Origin: Lentzea waywayandensis
GTDB taxonomy: Bacteria > Actinomycetota > Actinomycetes > Mycobacteriales > Pseudonocardiaceae
Reading direction: 5' to 3'
Assembly (NCBI RefSeq): GCF_900115955.1
Contig: NZ_FOYL01000006.1
Coordinates: 153,849-217,848 of the forward strand
DNA length: 64,000 nucleotides
The notes beneath the pieces were generated by a model that did not search any database, was not told the origin of the DNA, and saw only the letters and a list, made by a program, of their open reading frames with translations. Below are positions 24,382-34,620 of the stretch, piece after piece. Position numbers and translations under genes: made by a program. How positions within the stretch are numbered: the stretch's first letter is position 1; each line of letters begins with the position of its first letter.

Positions 24382-24969
24382 ATGGAGTTCCAGGACGTGG
24401 TCCGCCGCCGGCGGATGGTGCGCAAGTTCACCGACGAGCCGGTCAGCGAGGAGAGCGTTCAGCGGATCATGCGCAACGCCGTGCGCGGCCCGTCCGCCGG
24501 GTTCTCGCAGGGCCAGGGCTTCCTCGTCCTGCAGGGGGAGCCGCTGAAGCGGCTCGCCGAGATGTTCGAGTGGTGGGGCGGGGAAGAGGCGAAGACGGCC
24601 CCGGTCGTCGTCATCCCGTTCTCGTCCAAGCAGGTCTACCTCGACCGGTACGCGCAGCCCGACAAGGCCTGGGCCGGTCTCACCGAGGAACGCTGGCCCG
24701 TGCCCTACTGGGACATTGACACCGGCATGGCCGCGTTGCTGATCCTGCAGACGGCCGTGGACGAGGGGCTGGGTGCGGTGTTCTTCGGCACGGAGAAGGA
24801 GACGTGGCCGGAGTTGCGCGCGGCGTTCGGCGTGCCGGACACGTACGTGCCGATCGGCATGATCGCGATCGGGCACTCGGCGGAGGAGGGCGTCTCCGAG
24901 GGTGCCTCGCCGCTGCGGCGCAAGCGCAAGGCGTTCGACGAGGTCGTGCACTGGGGTCAGTGGACGTGA
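24382..24969 (+). CDS. Nitroreductase-family protein
   Basis: A 195-residue FMN-dependent oxidoreductase-like protein. The N-terminal MEFQDVVRRRRMVRKFTDEPV is the classical nitroreductase start that binds FMN phosphate; RGPSAGFSQGQGFLVL and AALLILQTAVDEGLGAVFFG follow. A WPVPYWDIDTGMA insertion replaces part of the usual lid. Related proteins of this length appear near F420 or nitroreductase groups, and the substrate is unknown. It overlaps the AfsR-like gene by four bases. Confidence 0.88.
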   Translation: MEFQDVVRRRRMVRKFTDEPVSEESVQRIMRNAVRGPSAGFSQGQGFLVLQGEPLKRLAEMFEWWGGEEAKTAPVVVIPFSSKQVYLDRYAQPDKAWAGLTEERWPVPYWDIDTGMAALLILQTAVDEGLGAVFFGTEKETWPELRAAFGVPDTYVPIGMIAIGHSAEEGVSEGASPLRRKRKAFDEVVHWGQWT

Positions 24970-27893
24970 GATCGTTCGGCCTGCTCGGGCCGCTGGACGT
25001 GGTGCTCGACGGGCGCCACGTCCACATCCCGCCCGGTAAACGGCGGGTGGTGCTCGCAGCCTTGTTGCTGCGCCCCGGTCAGGTCGTCGGGGTGGACGAG
25101 CTCGTCGAGTTGGCCGGTGGCTCGCGCAACGCCCTGCAGACCACCGTCGGCCGGCTGCGCGAGGTGTTGCCGGGGCTGGTGCTGACCAAGCCGGGCGGAT
25201 ACCTGCTGGACGTGCTGCCCGACGAGGTCGACGTGCACCGGTTCGACCGGCTGGAGCCACGCGAGGCGCTGGCGCTCTGGCGCGGGCGCCCGTTCGCGGA
25301 CATCGGCAGCGACGCACTCGAACGCGACCACGTGCCCGCGTTGACCGAGAAGTACCTCGCGACGTTGGAAGCGCGGATCGAGACCGACCTGCGCGACGGC
25401 GAGCACGAGCGGCTGGTGCCCGAACTGCGCTCGCTCACCCGCCAGAACCCGACCAGGGAACGGATGTGGGCCCAGCTGATCGTGGCGCTGCACCGCTGCG
25501 ACCGGCAGACCGAGGCGTTGCAGGCCTACGACGACATCCGCGGCAGGCTCGCCGGGGAGCTCGGCCTCGATCCCGGCAAGGACCTGCAGAAAGCCCACCA
25601 GCAGGTGCTCACGGCCGACAACCGCCCGCGTGCCCGCAACGACCTGCCCGGCGACATCGCCGACTTCGCGGGCCGCGCCTCCGACCTGGACGAGATCCTC
25701 GCCGCCGTGCCGTCCGGGTGCGTCGCGATCACCGCGATCGACGGCATGGCGGGCATCGGCAAGACCACGATCGCGGTCCGCGCCGCCCACCGGCTGGCCG
25801 CCCGCTTCCCCGACGCGCAACTGTTCGTGGACCTGCACTCCTACACCGCGGGCGTCGAGCCGCGCACCCCGTCCGACGCGCTGCTGGCGTTGCTGACCGC
25901 ACTCGGCGTGCCCGCGCAGGACATCCCGGACGGCCTGGACGCCCGCGCCGCCCGGTGGCGGGCGGAAATGGCGCACCGCAAGGCACTCGTCGTGCTCGAC
26001 AACGCGGGCAGCACCTCCCAGGTCCGCCCGTTGCTGCCCGGCACCGGCCTGGTGCTCGTCACCAGCAGACGCCGGCTCGTCGACCTGGACGCCGCGCACA
26101 CGATCTCACTGGACGTGCTGTCGGAAGCGGACTCCCTGAACCTGCTCGCGAGCATCATCGGCCGCGCGAAGCTCGACCAGGACGTGGACTCCGCGCGCGA
26201 GATCGTCCGGCTCTGCGGCTACCTGCCCCTGGCCGTCCGGATCGTCGGTGCCCGCTGGCGCACCAGACCCGCGTGGTCCGCGCAGGACCTGACCCGCCGC
26301 CTCACCGGGCAACGGCTGAGCGAGCTGACCGCGGGCGAACGCAGCGTCGCGGACGCGTTCACCCTGTCCTACCAGCAACTCACGCCCGAGCAGCAACGCC
26401 TGTTCCGGCGCCTCGGCCTGCACACCGGCGAGGACTTCGACGCCTACCTGGCCGCGGCGGTCGTCGGCACGACGCGGGCCGAGGCCGAACGGCTGCTGGA
26501 AGAGCTCCTGGACGCACATCTCGTGCAGCAGAAGGAGAACGGTCGCTACCGGTTCCACGACCTCCTGGCGGACCACGCCAAAGCCAGCGTGGAGGAGGAC
26601 GAGAGGGTAGAGGCCGTCACCCGCGTCCTAGACCACTACCTGCACAACGCCGCCGCTTCCGCACAGAAGATCGCGCCCGGCCGCCCGCAGATCCATTCGG
26701 CCGCCACGTACGTGCCGGTCGACCCACCCTTGTTCGCCACGCCGGTCGAGGCACTGGCGTGGCAGGAGACGGAGCGGTCGAACCTCAGGGCCGCCGTCTA
26801 CCTGGCCGCGTACGAGGGGTACTACCAGCACGCTTGGCAGCTGCCGCACCACTTCGCGCACTTCCTGCTCCTGCGCGGATCCGGCCGTGAACGAGTCGAG
26901 GTGCAGAGCGTCGCGCTGGCGGCCGCACGCCACCTCGGTGACCTCAAGGCACGCGCGGAAGCGTTGCGGGGCTTGGGATCGGCGTACAAGGACGACAACA
27001 ATCCGAAGGCGGAGGAGCACCTGCGCGAGGCACTCGGCCTGATGCGGCAGATCGGCGACCTGCGCGGTGAGGCGTCGACGCTGGGGTTGCTCGGCATGAT
27101 CGCGCGAGAACGGCGCGAGTACGACAAGGCGATGCTGTACTTCGAACGCGGTGTCGTGCTGATGCGGCATGTGGGCGCTCAGACCGGGGAAGCGAACGCG
27201 CTGCACAACATCGGCATCGTCCACGCCGAGCGCGGAGAGACCGGCCAGGCCCTCGCGCACCTGCAGGAGGCGGTCACCCTGCTGGAAGCGCACGGCGACG
27301 TCCGGGCCTCCGCGATGACGTTGCACGACATGGCCCACGTGCACTTCGACGCGTTCAACGACGAAGAGAGCCTGAACTTCTCGGAGCGGTCGCTGGCCGC
27401 CTACCGGGAGTCCGGGGACCGGCGTGGTGAAGCGCTCGCTCTGGCCGACTTCGCGTACTGGCGGTACGCGATGGGCGACCTCGCCGCCGCCGGCAGGACG
27501 GCGCGTGAGGTGGGCAGGCTGTGCCGGGCGTACATGATCCTGCCGGACGACCACGCAGTGCTGGCCGCGATGGAGGACGTGCGCGACCACTTCGGCCAGG
27601 TCGCGCTGCTCGTGTCCCTGTCGCTCGACGCACACGCGGCGGGCCGGTTGTCCGAGGCGCTCGGCCACGTCCGGCGGTGTCTGGCCGTGGTCAGGTCGAC
27701 CAGCCAGTGGTGGAGCGAGAACCGCCTGCTCGGGCAGCTCTCCACCCTGCACTTGGCGCTCGGCGATCGCGACGCCGCCGTGCGGTACGGCGAGAAGGCG
27801 GTCACGGCCGCCGAGCAGCTGGGTCAACCCAGGGCCGTCGCCGTGGCGAAGCAGGCCCTCGCTACAGCGTCAGCCCCAGCGCCACCAGCGTGA
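24966..27893 (+). CDS. AfsR/SARP-type transcriptional regulator with NB-ARC and TPR domains
   Basis: A 975-residue multidomain regulator. Residues 1-85 form the OmpR-like DNA-binding domain (VRSFGLLGPLDVVLDGR, TVGRLREVLPG). Residues 90-220 form the bacterial transcriptional activator domain. An NB-ARC ATPase follows with Walker A DGMAGIGKTTIA (259-270), KALVVLDNAG and the CGYLPLAVRIVGARW motif. The C-terminal third has repeated TPRs (about residues 650-960). Such proteins activate secondary metabolism or development. GTG 24966 overlaps the nitroreductase stop (GTGA). No adjacent large biosynthetic cluster is obvious apart from the terpene synthase at 31187. Confidence 0.92.
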   Translation: MRSFGLLGPLDVVLDGRHVHIPPGKRRVVLAALLLRPGQVVGVDELVELAGGSRNALQTTVGRLREVLPGLVLTKPGGYLLDVLPDEVDVHRFDRLEPREALALWRGRPFADIGSDALERDHVPALTEKYLATLEARIETDLRDGEHERLVPELRSLTRQNPTRERMWAQLIVALHRCDRQTEALQAYDDIRGRLAGELGLDPGKDLQKAHQQVLTADNRPRARNDLPGDIADFAGRASDLDEILAAVPSGCVAITAIDGMAGIGKTTIAVRAAHRLAARFPDAQLFVDLHSYTAGVEPRTPSDALLALLTALGVPAQDIPDGLDARAARWRAEMAHRKALVVLDNAGSTSQVRPLLPGTGLVLVTSRRRLVDLDAAHTISLDVLSEADSLNLLASIIGRAKLDQDVDSAREIVRLCGYLPLAVRIVGARWRTRPAWSAQDLTRRLTGQRLSELTAGERSVADAFTLSYQQLTPEQQRLFRRLGLHTGEDFDAYLAAAVVGTTRAEAERLLEELLDAHLVQQKENGRYRFHDLLADHAKASVEEDERVEAVTRVLDHYLHNAAASAQKIAPGRPQIHSAATYVPVDPPLFATPVEALAWQETERSNLRAAVYLAAYEGYYQHAWQLPHHFAHFLLLRGSGRERVEVQSVALAAARHLGDLKARAEALRGLGSAYKDDNNPKAEEHLREALGLMRQIGDLRGEASTLGLLGMIARERREYDKAMLYFERGVVLMRHVGAQTGEANALHNIGIVHAERGETGQALAHLQEAVTLLEAHGDVRASAMTLHDMAHVHFDAFNDEESLNFSERSLAAYRESGDRRGEALALADFAYWRYAMGDLAAAGRTAREVGRLCRAYMILPDDHAVLAAMEDVRDHFGQVALLVSLSLDAHAAGRLSEALGHVRRCLAVVRSTSQWWSENRLLGQLSTLHLALGDRDAAVRYGEKAVTAAEQLGQPRAVAVAKQALATASAPAPPA

Positions 27894-27957
27894 TCACGGC
27901 CGCCGCCAGCACGGCGAAGGCCACCCACTGCCGCACCCTGTCACCTGTCGTGCGCAT
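27862..27957 (-). CDS. Possible 31-residue single-helix membrane protein
   Basis: A short frame from ATG 27957 to TAG 27862 encodes MRTTGDRVRQWVAFAVLAAA followed by a further hydrophobic run, a basic N-terminus and one transmembrane helix. GAGGGGAG lies about eight bases upstream and is part of the right arm of a perfect hairpin (27967-27991). It overlaps the 3' end of the AfsR-like gene by 32 bases. Length and hydrophobicity suggest a real small protein, but chance cannot be excluded. Confidence 0.4.
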   Translation of the reverse strand: MRTTGDRVRQWVAFAVLAAAVITLVALGLTL

Positions 27958-27966
27958 CCCCGGCTC

Positions 27967-27991
27967 CCCTCGGTGGTGTTGCCACCGAGGG
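27967..27991. terminator. Perfect 10-bp hairpin downstream of the AfsR-like gene
   Basis: CCCTCGGTGG (27967-27976) and CCACCGAGGG (27982-27991) form a perfect 10-bp stem with loop TGTTG. It lies 73 bases after the AfsR-like stop and can act as its terminator. There is no T-run. On the opposite strand it covers the ribosome site of the small frame ending at 27862, so a translational role is also possible. Confidence 0.55.
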
Positions 27992-28102
27992 TCGTGAAGC
28001 CCGTCCCCATCTCGTCCCCACCGCGATCACACGGCCGGTGAAGCCGCGGGAATTCTGTGTGAAACTGAATTCCGACTGACGGTCTCCGGCGAAGGGAGCG
28101 GT

Positions 28103-30133
28103 GTGCAGACCGCGCTGTTCCCACGCCCCCACCAGCTCCCCGCGGCTGTCGCCGACTTCGTGGGGCGGGAGGAACTGCTCCAGTCCGTCGTCGACCGGAT
28201 CATCCCGTTTGCGCAGGTGGTGCTGCTGACCGGACCGGTCGGCACCGGCAAGACGACGCTCGCCGTGCACGCCGCGCACCGGGTCGCGAACGGTCACTTC
28301 CCGGACGGTCAGCTGTTCGTGCGGCTGCGCGGCACGACGCCGTACGAGGTGCTAGGCCGGTTCCTCACCGCGTTCGGGCTGCCCGCTCCCGGAGATTTCG
28401 CCGCCCGGCTGAGCGCCTATCGAGACGCTGTCGTGCGCCAGTCGCTTCTGCTGGTGCTGGACGACGCGACGTGCGTCGACCAGGTGAAGCCGTTGCTGCC
28501 GCACGCACCTGGATGCGCGGTGCTCGTGACTTCCCGGCACACCTTGAAGTTGCCCCACGTCGTCGAGGTCGGTCCGTTGGAGCCCGCGCAGGCGATGATG
28601 TTGCTGGGCAACCAGATCGGCCCTGACCGGCTGGCCGCCCAGGACGCCGGGGAACTGGTGGCCGCTTCGGACTGCCTGCCGCTCGCGGTGCGGATCGCCG
28701 GCGCGGTGCTCGCGGCCCGTCCGCACTGGCCTCTCGCCCTGCTGACCGACCGGCTGCGCGAATCGCGGCTGGAAGCCTTGTCGTACGGCGGTTTGTCGGT
28801 CCGGGCGAGGCTGGAGGAGACGGCGGGGGACCTGAGCCCGCCCGCCCGCCGGCTGCTCGGTCTGCTCGCGGACGTGGGCGCGCGGCGGTTGCCGTCCTGG
28901 GCGCCGGTGGCGGCGTTCGGTGACGTGCGCGGACAGTCCGCTGTGGACGAACTGGTGTCGGCGCACCTCGTCTCGGTCAGCGAGGACGGCTACGCGGTGC
29001 CGGAGCTGGTGCGGGAGTTCGCGGCGGGCCGGTCCGACGCCGGCGAGGCCCTGCGGCGCGTGCTCGGTGGCTGGCTGTACCTGCTGGACCAGGCCCGCAC
29101 AGCGTTGTATGGCGGCGACTTCTCCGTCATACGCGGCTGTTCGGCACGCGAGGTGGTGCGGCCGGATCGGGCCCTCCGGGCCGATCCGCTGGCATGGCTG
29201 GAGTCCGAACGGGAAAGCCTGTGCGACGCGGTCGACCTGGCCGCCGAGGCCGACCTGGACGAACCGGCCTGGGAACTGGCGCACCGGCTGGTGACGTTCT
29301 TCGAGGCGCGCACCGACTTCGAAGGCTGGCAGCACACGCACGACATCGCGCTGGCGGCGTGCGAGAGGGCGGGCAACCGGCGCGGCGCGGCCGTACTGCA
29401 CTGCTCGCTCGCCTCGTTGCACATCAGCCAGAGCCGCTACGACCTCGCGCACGAGATGACCTTGCGGGCCAAGGACTTCTTCGAGGACCACGACGATCTT
29501 GCCGGCCTCGGGCTCGTCTACCGCAACCTCGGCATCGTCGCCCGCTCGTCCGGCGAGCTCGCCGCCGCCCGCCGCTGGTACCAGCGCGCGCTCGCGGTCT
29601 ACGAGCGGTTCACCGACCCGGTCGGCGAGGCGTCCGTGCTCCAGAACCTCGCCCAGATCGACCTGTACGACGGGGACCCCGCCGGTGCGCGGGAACGCCT
29701 GAGCGCCGCGCTGGCCGCGTGCGACGGAGCCGGACCCGCGCGGGTCCTGGCGCAGATCAACTACCGCCTGGGCAAGCTGCTGGCCGTGGACGGACGGCAC
29801 GACGAGGCGTTCGACGTGCTGACCGTCGCGCTCGACCTGGCCCGCACCGCACGGGACCGGCGCGGTGAGAGCTTCGTGCTGTACGCGTTGGGGCGCAACG
29901 AGTTCGCGCGCTGCCGGATGGGACCGGCGCGCACCCTTCTGCGCGAGGCGGCGGCCCTTTGCGAGGCGAACTTCGACGTCGTGGGCGCGGCCAGGGCACG
30001 ACTGGAGCTGTCCCGCGTGCACCAGGCCTGTGGCGAGGTTCAACTCGCTGCCGAGCTGGAAGCGGCCGCCCGTGCGGTTTACTCGGAATTCGGTCTGAAA
30101 CCGGTGCTGGGCGATTTGATCTTTCAGCCATAA
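28103..30133 (+). CDS. NB-ARC/TPR protein related to AfsR but lacking the DNA-binding domain
   Basis: A 676-residue protein that begins almost directly with the NTPase domain: VADFVGREELLQSVV, Walker A LLTGPVGTGKTTLA (42-55), SLLLVLDDATCVDQV and LPLAVRIAGAVLA. The C-terminal half contains TPR-like repeats (GLVYRNLGIVARSSGELAAA, then YQRALAVYERF). The SARP DNA-binding and activator domains of the upstream paralogue are absent. It may act as a STAND-type signalling ATPase. GTG 28103 lies behind GAAGGGAG. Confidence 0.88.
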   Translation: MQTALFPRPHQLPAAVADFVGREELLQSVVDRIIPFAQVVLLTGPVGTGKTTLAVHAAHRVANGHFPDGQLFVRLRGTTPYEVLGRFLTAFGLPAPGDFAARLSAYRDAVVRQSLLLVLDDATCVDQVKPLLPHAPGCAVLVTSRHTLKLPHVVEVGPLEPAQAMMLLGNQIGPDRLAAQDAGELVAASDCLPLAVRIAGAVLAARPHWPLALLTDRLRESRLEALSYGGLSVRARLEETAGDLSPPARRLLGLLADVGARRLPSWAPVAAFGDVRGQSAVDELVSAHLVSVSEDGYAVPELVREFAAGRSDAGEALRRVLGGWLYLLDQARTALYGGDFSVIRGCSAREVVRPDRALRADPLAWLESERESLCDAVDLAAEADLDEPAWELAHRLVTFFEARTDFEGWQHTHDIALAACERAGNRRGAAVLHCSLASLHISQSRYDLAHEMTLRAKDFFEDHDDLAGLGLVYRNLGIVARSSGELAAARRWYQRALAVYERFTDPVGEASVLQNLAQIDLYDGDPAGARERLSAALAACDGAGPARVLAQINYRLGKLLAVDGRHDEAFDVLTVALDLARTARDRRGESFVLYALGRNEFARCRMGPARTLLREAAALCEANFDVVGAARARLELSRVHQACGEVQLAAELEAAARAVYSEFGLKPVLGDLIFQP

Positions 30134-30493
30134 GGTTGGTGTGAGGTATTGCTCCAACCGAGTGCTTGGCTCGCCCGTAAGATTCCGTTAGGGTCGCATT
30201 CGCGGACAATTGGCAGGGCGGGCGACGTTATCAAAAATCGCCCGAAAATTGATCAAAAATTAGTCACTTGTTCGTTTGCAACCATGACGCTGCTCCGTCT
30301 GGGTGGTGCCTTCCACGGCAGGACCAGCCGCTGCTCACCCTGCGGGACGGTGTTGACGGAGACGTGTGCGTGCAGTGGTGTGGGGTCGGCCAAAAGGGGC
30401 TTGCGAGTCGTGAGAATCGGACCAGTCTTGTCTAATGGCATCGCCGGTATCCGTCCGGCGGACAGTGGCCTCGACACGGGGGTGGAACGCACC
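30134..30493. other. Intergenic region with an AT-rich block
   Basis: No gene is supported in these 360 bases. Around 30225-30275 the sequence is unusually AT-rich for this genome (runs such as TCAAAAATCG and TCAAAAATTAG), which fits a regulated promoter region of the Uma2 gene or a transferred segment. I see no clear terminator for the upstream gene. Confidence 0.4.
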
Positions 30494-31042
30494 ATGGGTG
30501 GTGTCCCTACGTTTCCCCACGGCAGACCACTGACGTGGGCGGACCTGGAGGCGATGCCTGATGACGGGCACCGTTTCGAACTCGTCGACGGGGTGCTCGT
30601 CATGAGCCCCTCACCCCGCCCCGTGCACCAGCGGGTAGTCGCCCGACTGCTGGTGGCGCTGACCGCTGTCTGCCCACCGGAGCTGGAGGTCCTTCCCGCT
30701 CCGGTCGACGTCGTGCTCGCCGACGACACGGTCTTCATCCCCGACCTGGTGGTGGGCCGCCGCGAGCAGTTCTCGAAACAGGCGCTCATCGGGCCGCCGG
30801 TGCTGGCGGTCGAGGTCCTGTCGCCGCGCACGCGACACGTGGACCTCGAACTCAAGCGCGCGAAGTTCCAGGAAGTCGGCTGCGAGAACTACTGGATGAT
30901 CGACTACGACAGTCCGTGGCTGCGGTGCCTGCACCTGGAGAACGGCGTCTACGTCGAACAGGCGAGGTCCGACGGCGAAGAGATCATCGAGTTGCAGTTC
31001 CCGTTCGCGGTGAAACTGAGCGCCCAGTCACTGGTGCGCTGA
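30494..31042 (+). CDS. Uma2-family (DUF820) putative restriction-endonuclease-fold protein
   Basis: A 182-residue PD-(D/E)xK-like protein. Family hallmarks are FELVDGVLVMSPSPRPVHQRV near the N-terminus, FIPDLVVGRREQ, LAVEVLSPRTRHVDLELKRA and GCENYWMIDY; the aspartate of IPDLVV, the glutamate of VEVLS and the lysine of LKRAKF match the catalytic pattern. Uma2 proteins occur in many copies in actinomycetes and are of unknown biological role. ATG 30494 is used; the open frame further upstream is non-conserved. Confidence 0.85.
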   Translation: MGGVPTFPHGRPLTWADLEAMPDDGHRFELVDGVLVMSPSPRPVHQRVVARLLVALTAVCPPELEVLPAPVDVVLADDTVFIPDLVVGRREQFSKQALIGPPVLAVEVLSPRTRHVDLELKRAKFQEVGCENYWMIDYDSPWLRCLHLENGVYVEQARSDGEEIIELQFPFAVKLSAQSLVR

Positions 31043-31072
31043 GTGTTCGCCGGTCGAAACCGACTGGGCTGA

Positions 31073-33340
<2,268 letters not shown>

Positions 33341-33347
33341 TCGCTGT

Positions 33348-33388
33348 CAGGCGCTGACCGCCGACGGTCAGTGGACGGTCAGCGCCTG
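33348..33388 (+). terminator. 13-bp stem-loop after geosmin synthase
   Basis: CAGGCGCTGACCG (33348-33360) pairs perfectly with CGGTCAGCGCCTG (33376-33388) across a 15-base loop, eight bases after the geosmin synthase stop. There is no T-run, as is common in actinomycete terminators. An operator for the next gene is less likely. Confidence 0.7.
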
Positions 33389-33430
33389 CCCGCACCTTGT
33401 GAGCAACACCGACTCACAGGGGGCAACACC

Positions 33431-34519
33431 ATGAAGAACGTCCTGATCTCCGGCGCCAGCATCGGCGGACCCGCGCTCGCCTACTGGCTGCGCCGCAACG
33501 GTTTCAGCGTCACCGTGGTGGAGCGGTCGCGCGGCATGCGGCCCGGCGGGCAGGCCATCGACGTGCGCGGCCCGGCGCTGGAGGTCATCGAGCGCATGGG
33601 GCTCGGCGACCAGTTGCGGTCGTTCAGCACCAACATGCGCGGCATGAACGTGGTCGACGCAGACGGCAACGAGCTGTTCCGCTCCACCACGCACACCCTG
33701 AGCGGCGGCGACCTGTCGAGCCCCGACGTGGAACTCCTGCGCGACGACCTCGCCCGGATGCTCTTCGACGCGGCGGACGGCGTCGAGTACCTGTTCGACG
33801 ACACGATCACCTCGATCGACGGCACCCGCGTCACGTTCGAGAAGGCGGCACCGCGCGACTTCGACGTCATCGTCGGCGCGGACGGCCTGCACTCCAACGT
33901 CCGCAGGCTCGTGTTCGGACCCGAGTCGGAGTTCATCACCCACCTCGGCATGAACCTCGCCGTCTTCACCGCGCCGAACTTCCTCGGGCTCGACCACTGG
34001 CAGACGTTCCAGCAGGGCGAGGTCGTCGGCGGCGGCATCATGAGCGCCCGGTCGAACGCGGAATGCCGTGTCTACATGGGTTTCAACGGCGTGACCGACT
34101 TCGACCACCGCGACGTCGACGCTCAGCGCACCCTGATCGCGGAGAAGTTCGCCGACGCCGGCTGGGCGTGGCCGACCGCGCTCAAGCACATGTGGGAGGC
34201 GCCGGACTTCCACTTCGACTCGATGAGCCAGATCCGGATGGACTCCTGGTCACGCGGCAACGTCGTGCTGCTCGGCGACGCCGGCTACTGCGGTTCGCCG
34301 TTGTCCGGGCAGGGCACCAGCATGGCCCTGGTCGGCGCGTACGTGCTCGCCGGTGAGCTCGCCAAGGACCCGTCGACCGCCTTCCAGCGCTACGAGGAGA
34401 TCCTGCGGCCGTACGTGATCGCCAACCAGGACATGGCGTTGAAGAACCAGGCGAACGGCGGCGCGCCCACCGAGGAGTTCACGGACGTCGTCAACAGCCT
34501 CACCCTTCCGGCCTACTGA
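33431..34519 (+). CDS. FAD-dependent monooxygenase (PheA/TfdB-type)
   Basis: A 362-residue aromatic-hydroxylase-like flavoprotein. The FAD fold starts VLISGASIGGPALAYWLRRN (GxGxxG-type) with VVERS for the ribose-binding acidic residue; DVIVGADGLHSNVRRLV is the DG motif and VVLLGDAGYCGSPLSGQGTS the GD motif. It is a single-component enzyme that would use NAD(P)H and oxygen, similar to tetracycline-degrading or polyketide-tailoring hydroxylases. It is not in an obvious biosynthetic cluster. ATG 33431 is behind CAGGGGG. Confidence 0.9.
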   Translation: MKNVLISGASIGGPALAYWLRRNGFSVTVVERSRGMRPGGQAIDVRGPALEVIERMGLGDQLRSFSTNMRGMNVVDADGNELFRSTTHTLSGGDLSSPDVELLRDDLARMLFDAADGVEYLFDDTITSIDGTRVTFEKAAPRDFDVIVGADGLHSNVRRLVFGPESEFITHLGMNLAVFTAPNFLGLDHWQTFQQGEVVGGGIMSARSNAECRVYMGFNGVTDFDHRDVDAQRTLIAEKFADAGWAWPTALKHMWEAPDFHFDSMSQIRMDSWSRGNVVLLGDAGYCGSPLSGQGTSMALVGAYVLAGELAKDPSTAFQRYEEILRPYVIANQDMALKNQANGGAPTEEFTDVVNSLTLPAY

Positions 34520-34537
34520 GCACGTCTCGAGCAAAGA

Positions 34538-34553
34538 ATTGGCTCAGACCATT
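34538..34553. promoter_or_regulatory. DasR-responsive element (dre)-like site before the hexosaminidase gene
   Basis: ATTGGCTCAGACCATT matches the dre core TGGTCTAGACCA in 9 of 12 positions. It lies 67 bases upstream of the GTG of a chitin/GlcNAc-type hexosaminidase, a known kind of DasR target. DasR represses until GlcN-6-P or GlcNAc-6-P is present. Confidence 0.55.
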
Positions 34554-34620
34554 GACGACAAAAGGGATGTTTGAGCAGGCTGAAGGCAGGGCCGCCGCCC
34601 CCGACTCGTGAGGAGGAGCC

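Noticed and set aside
28352-30157. 601-residue open frame on the minus strand
   Set aside because: Antisense of the NB-ARC/TPR gene, whose domains are clear on the plus strand.
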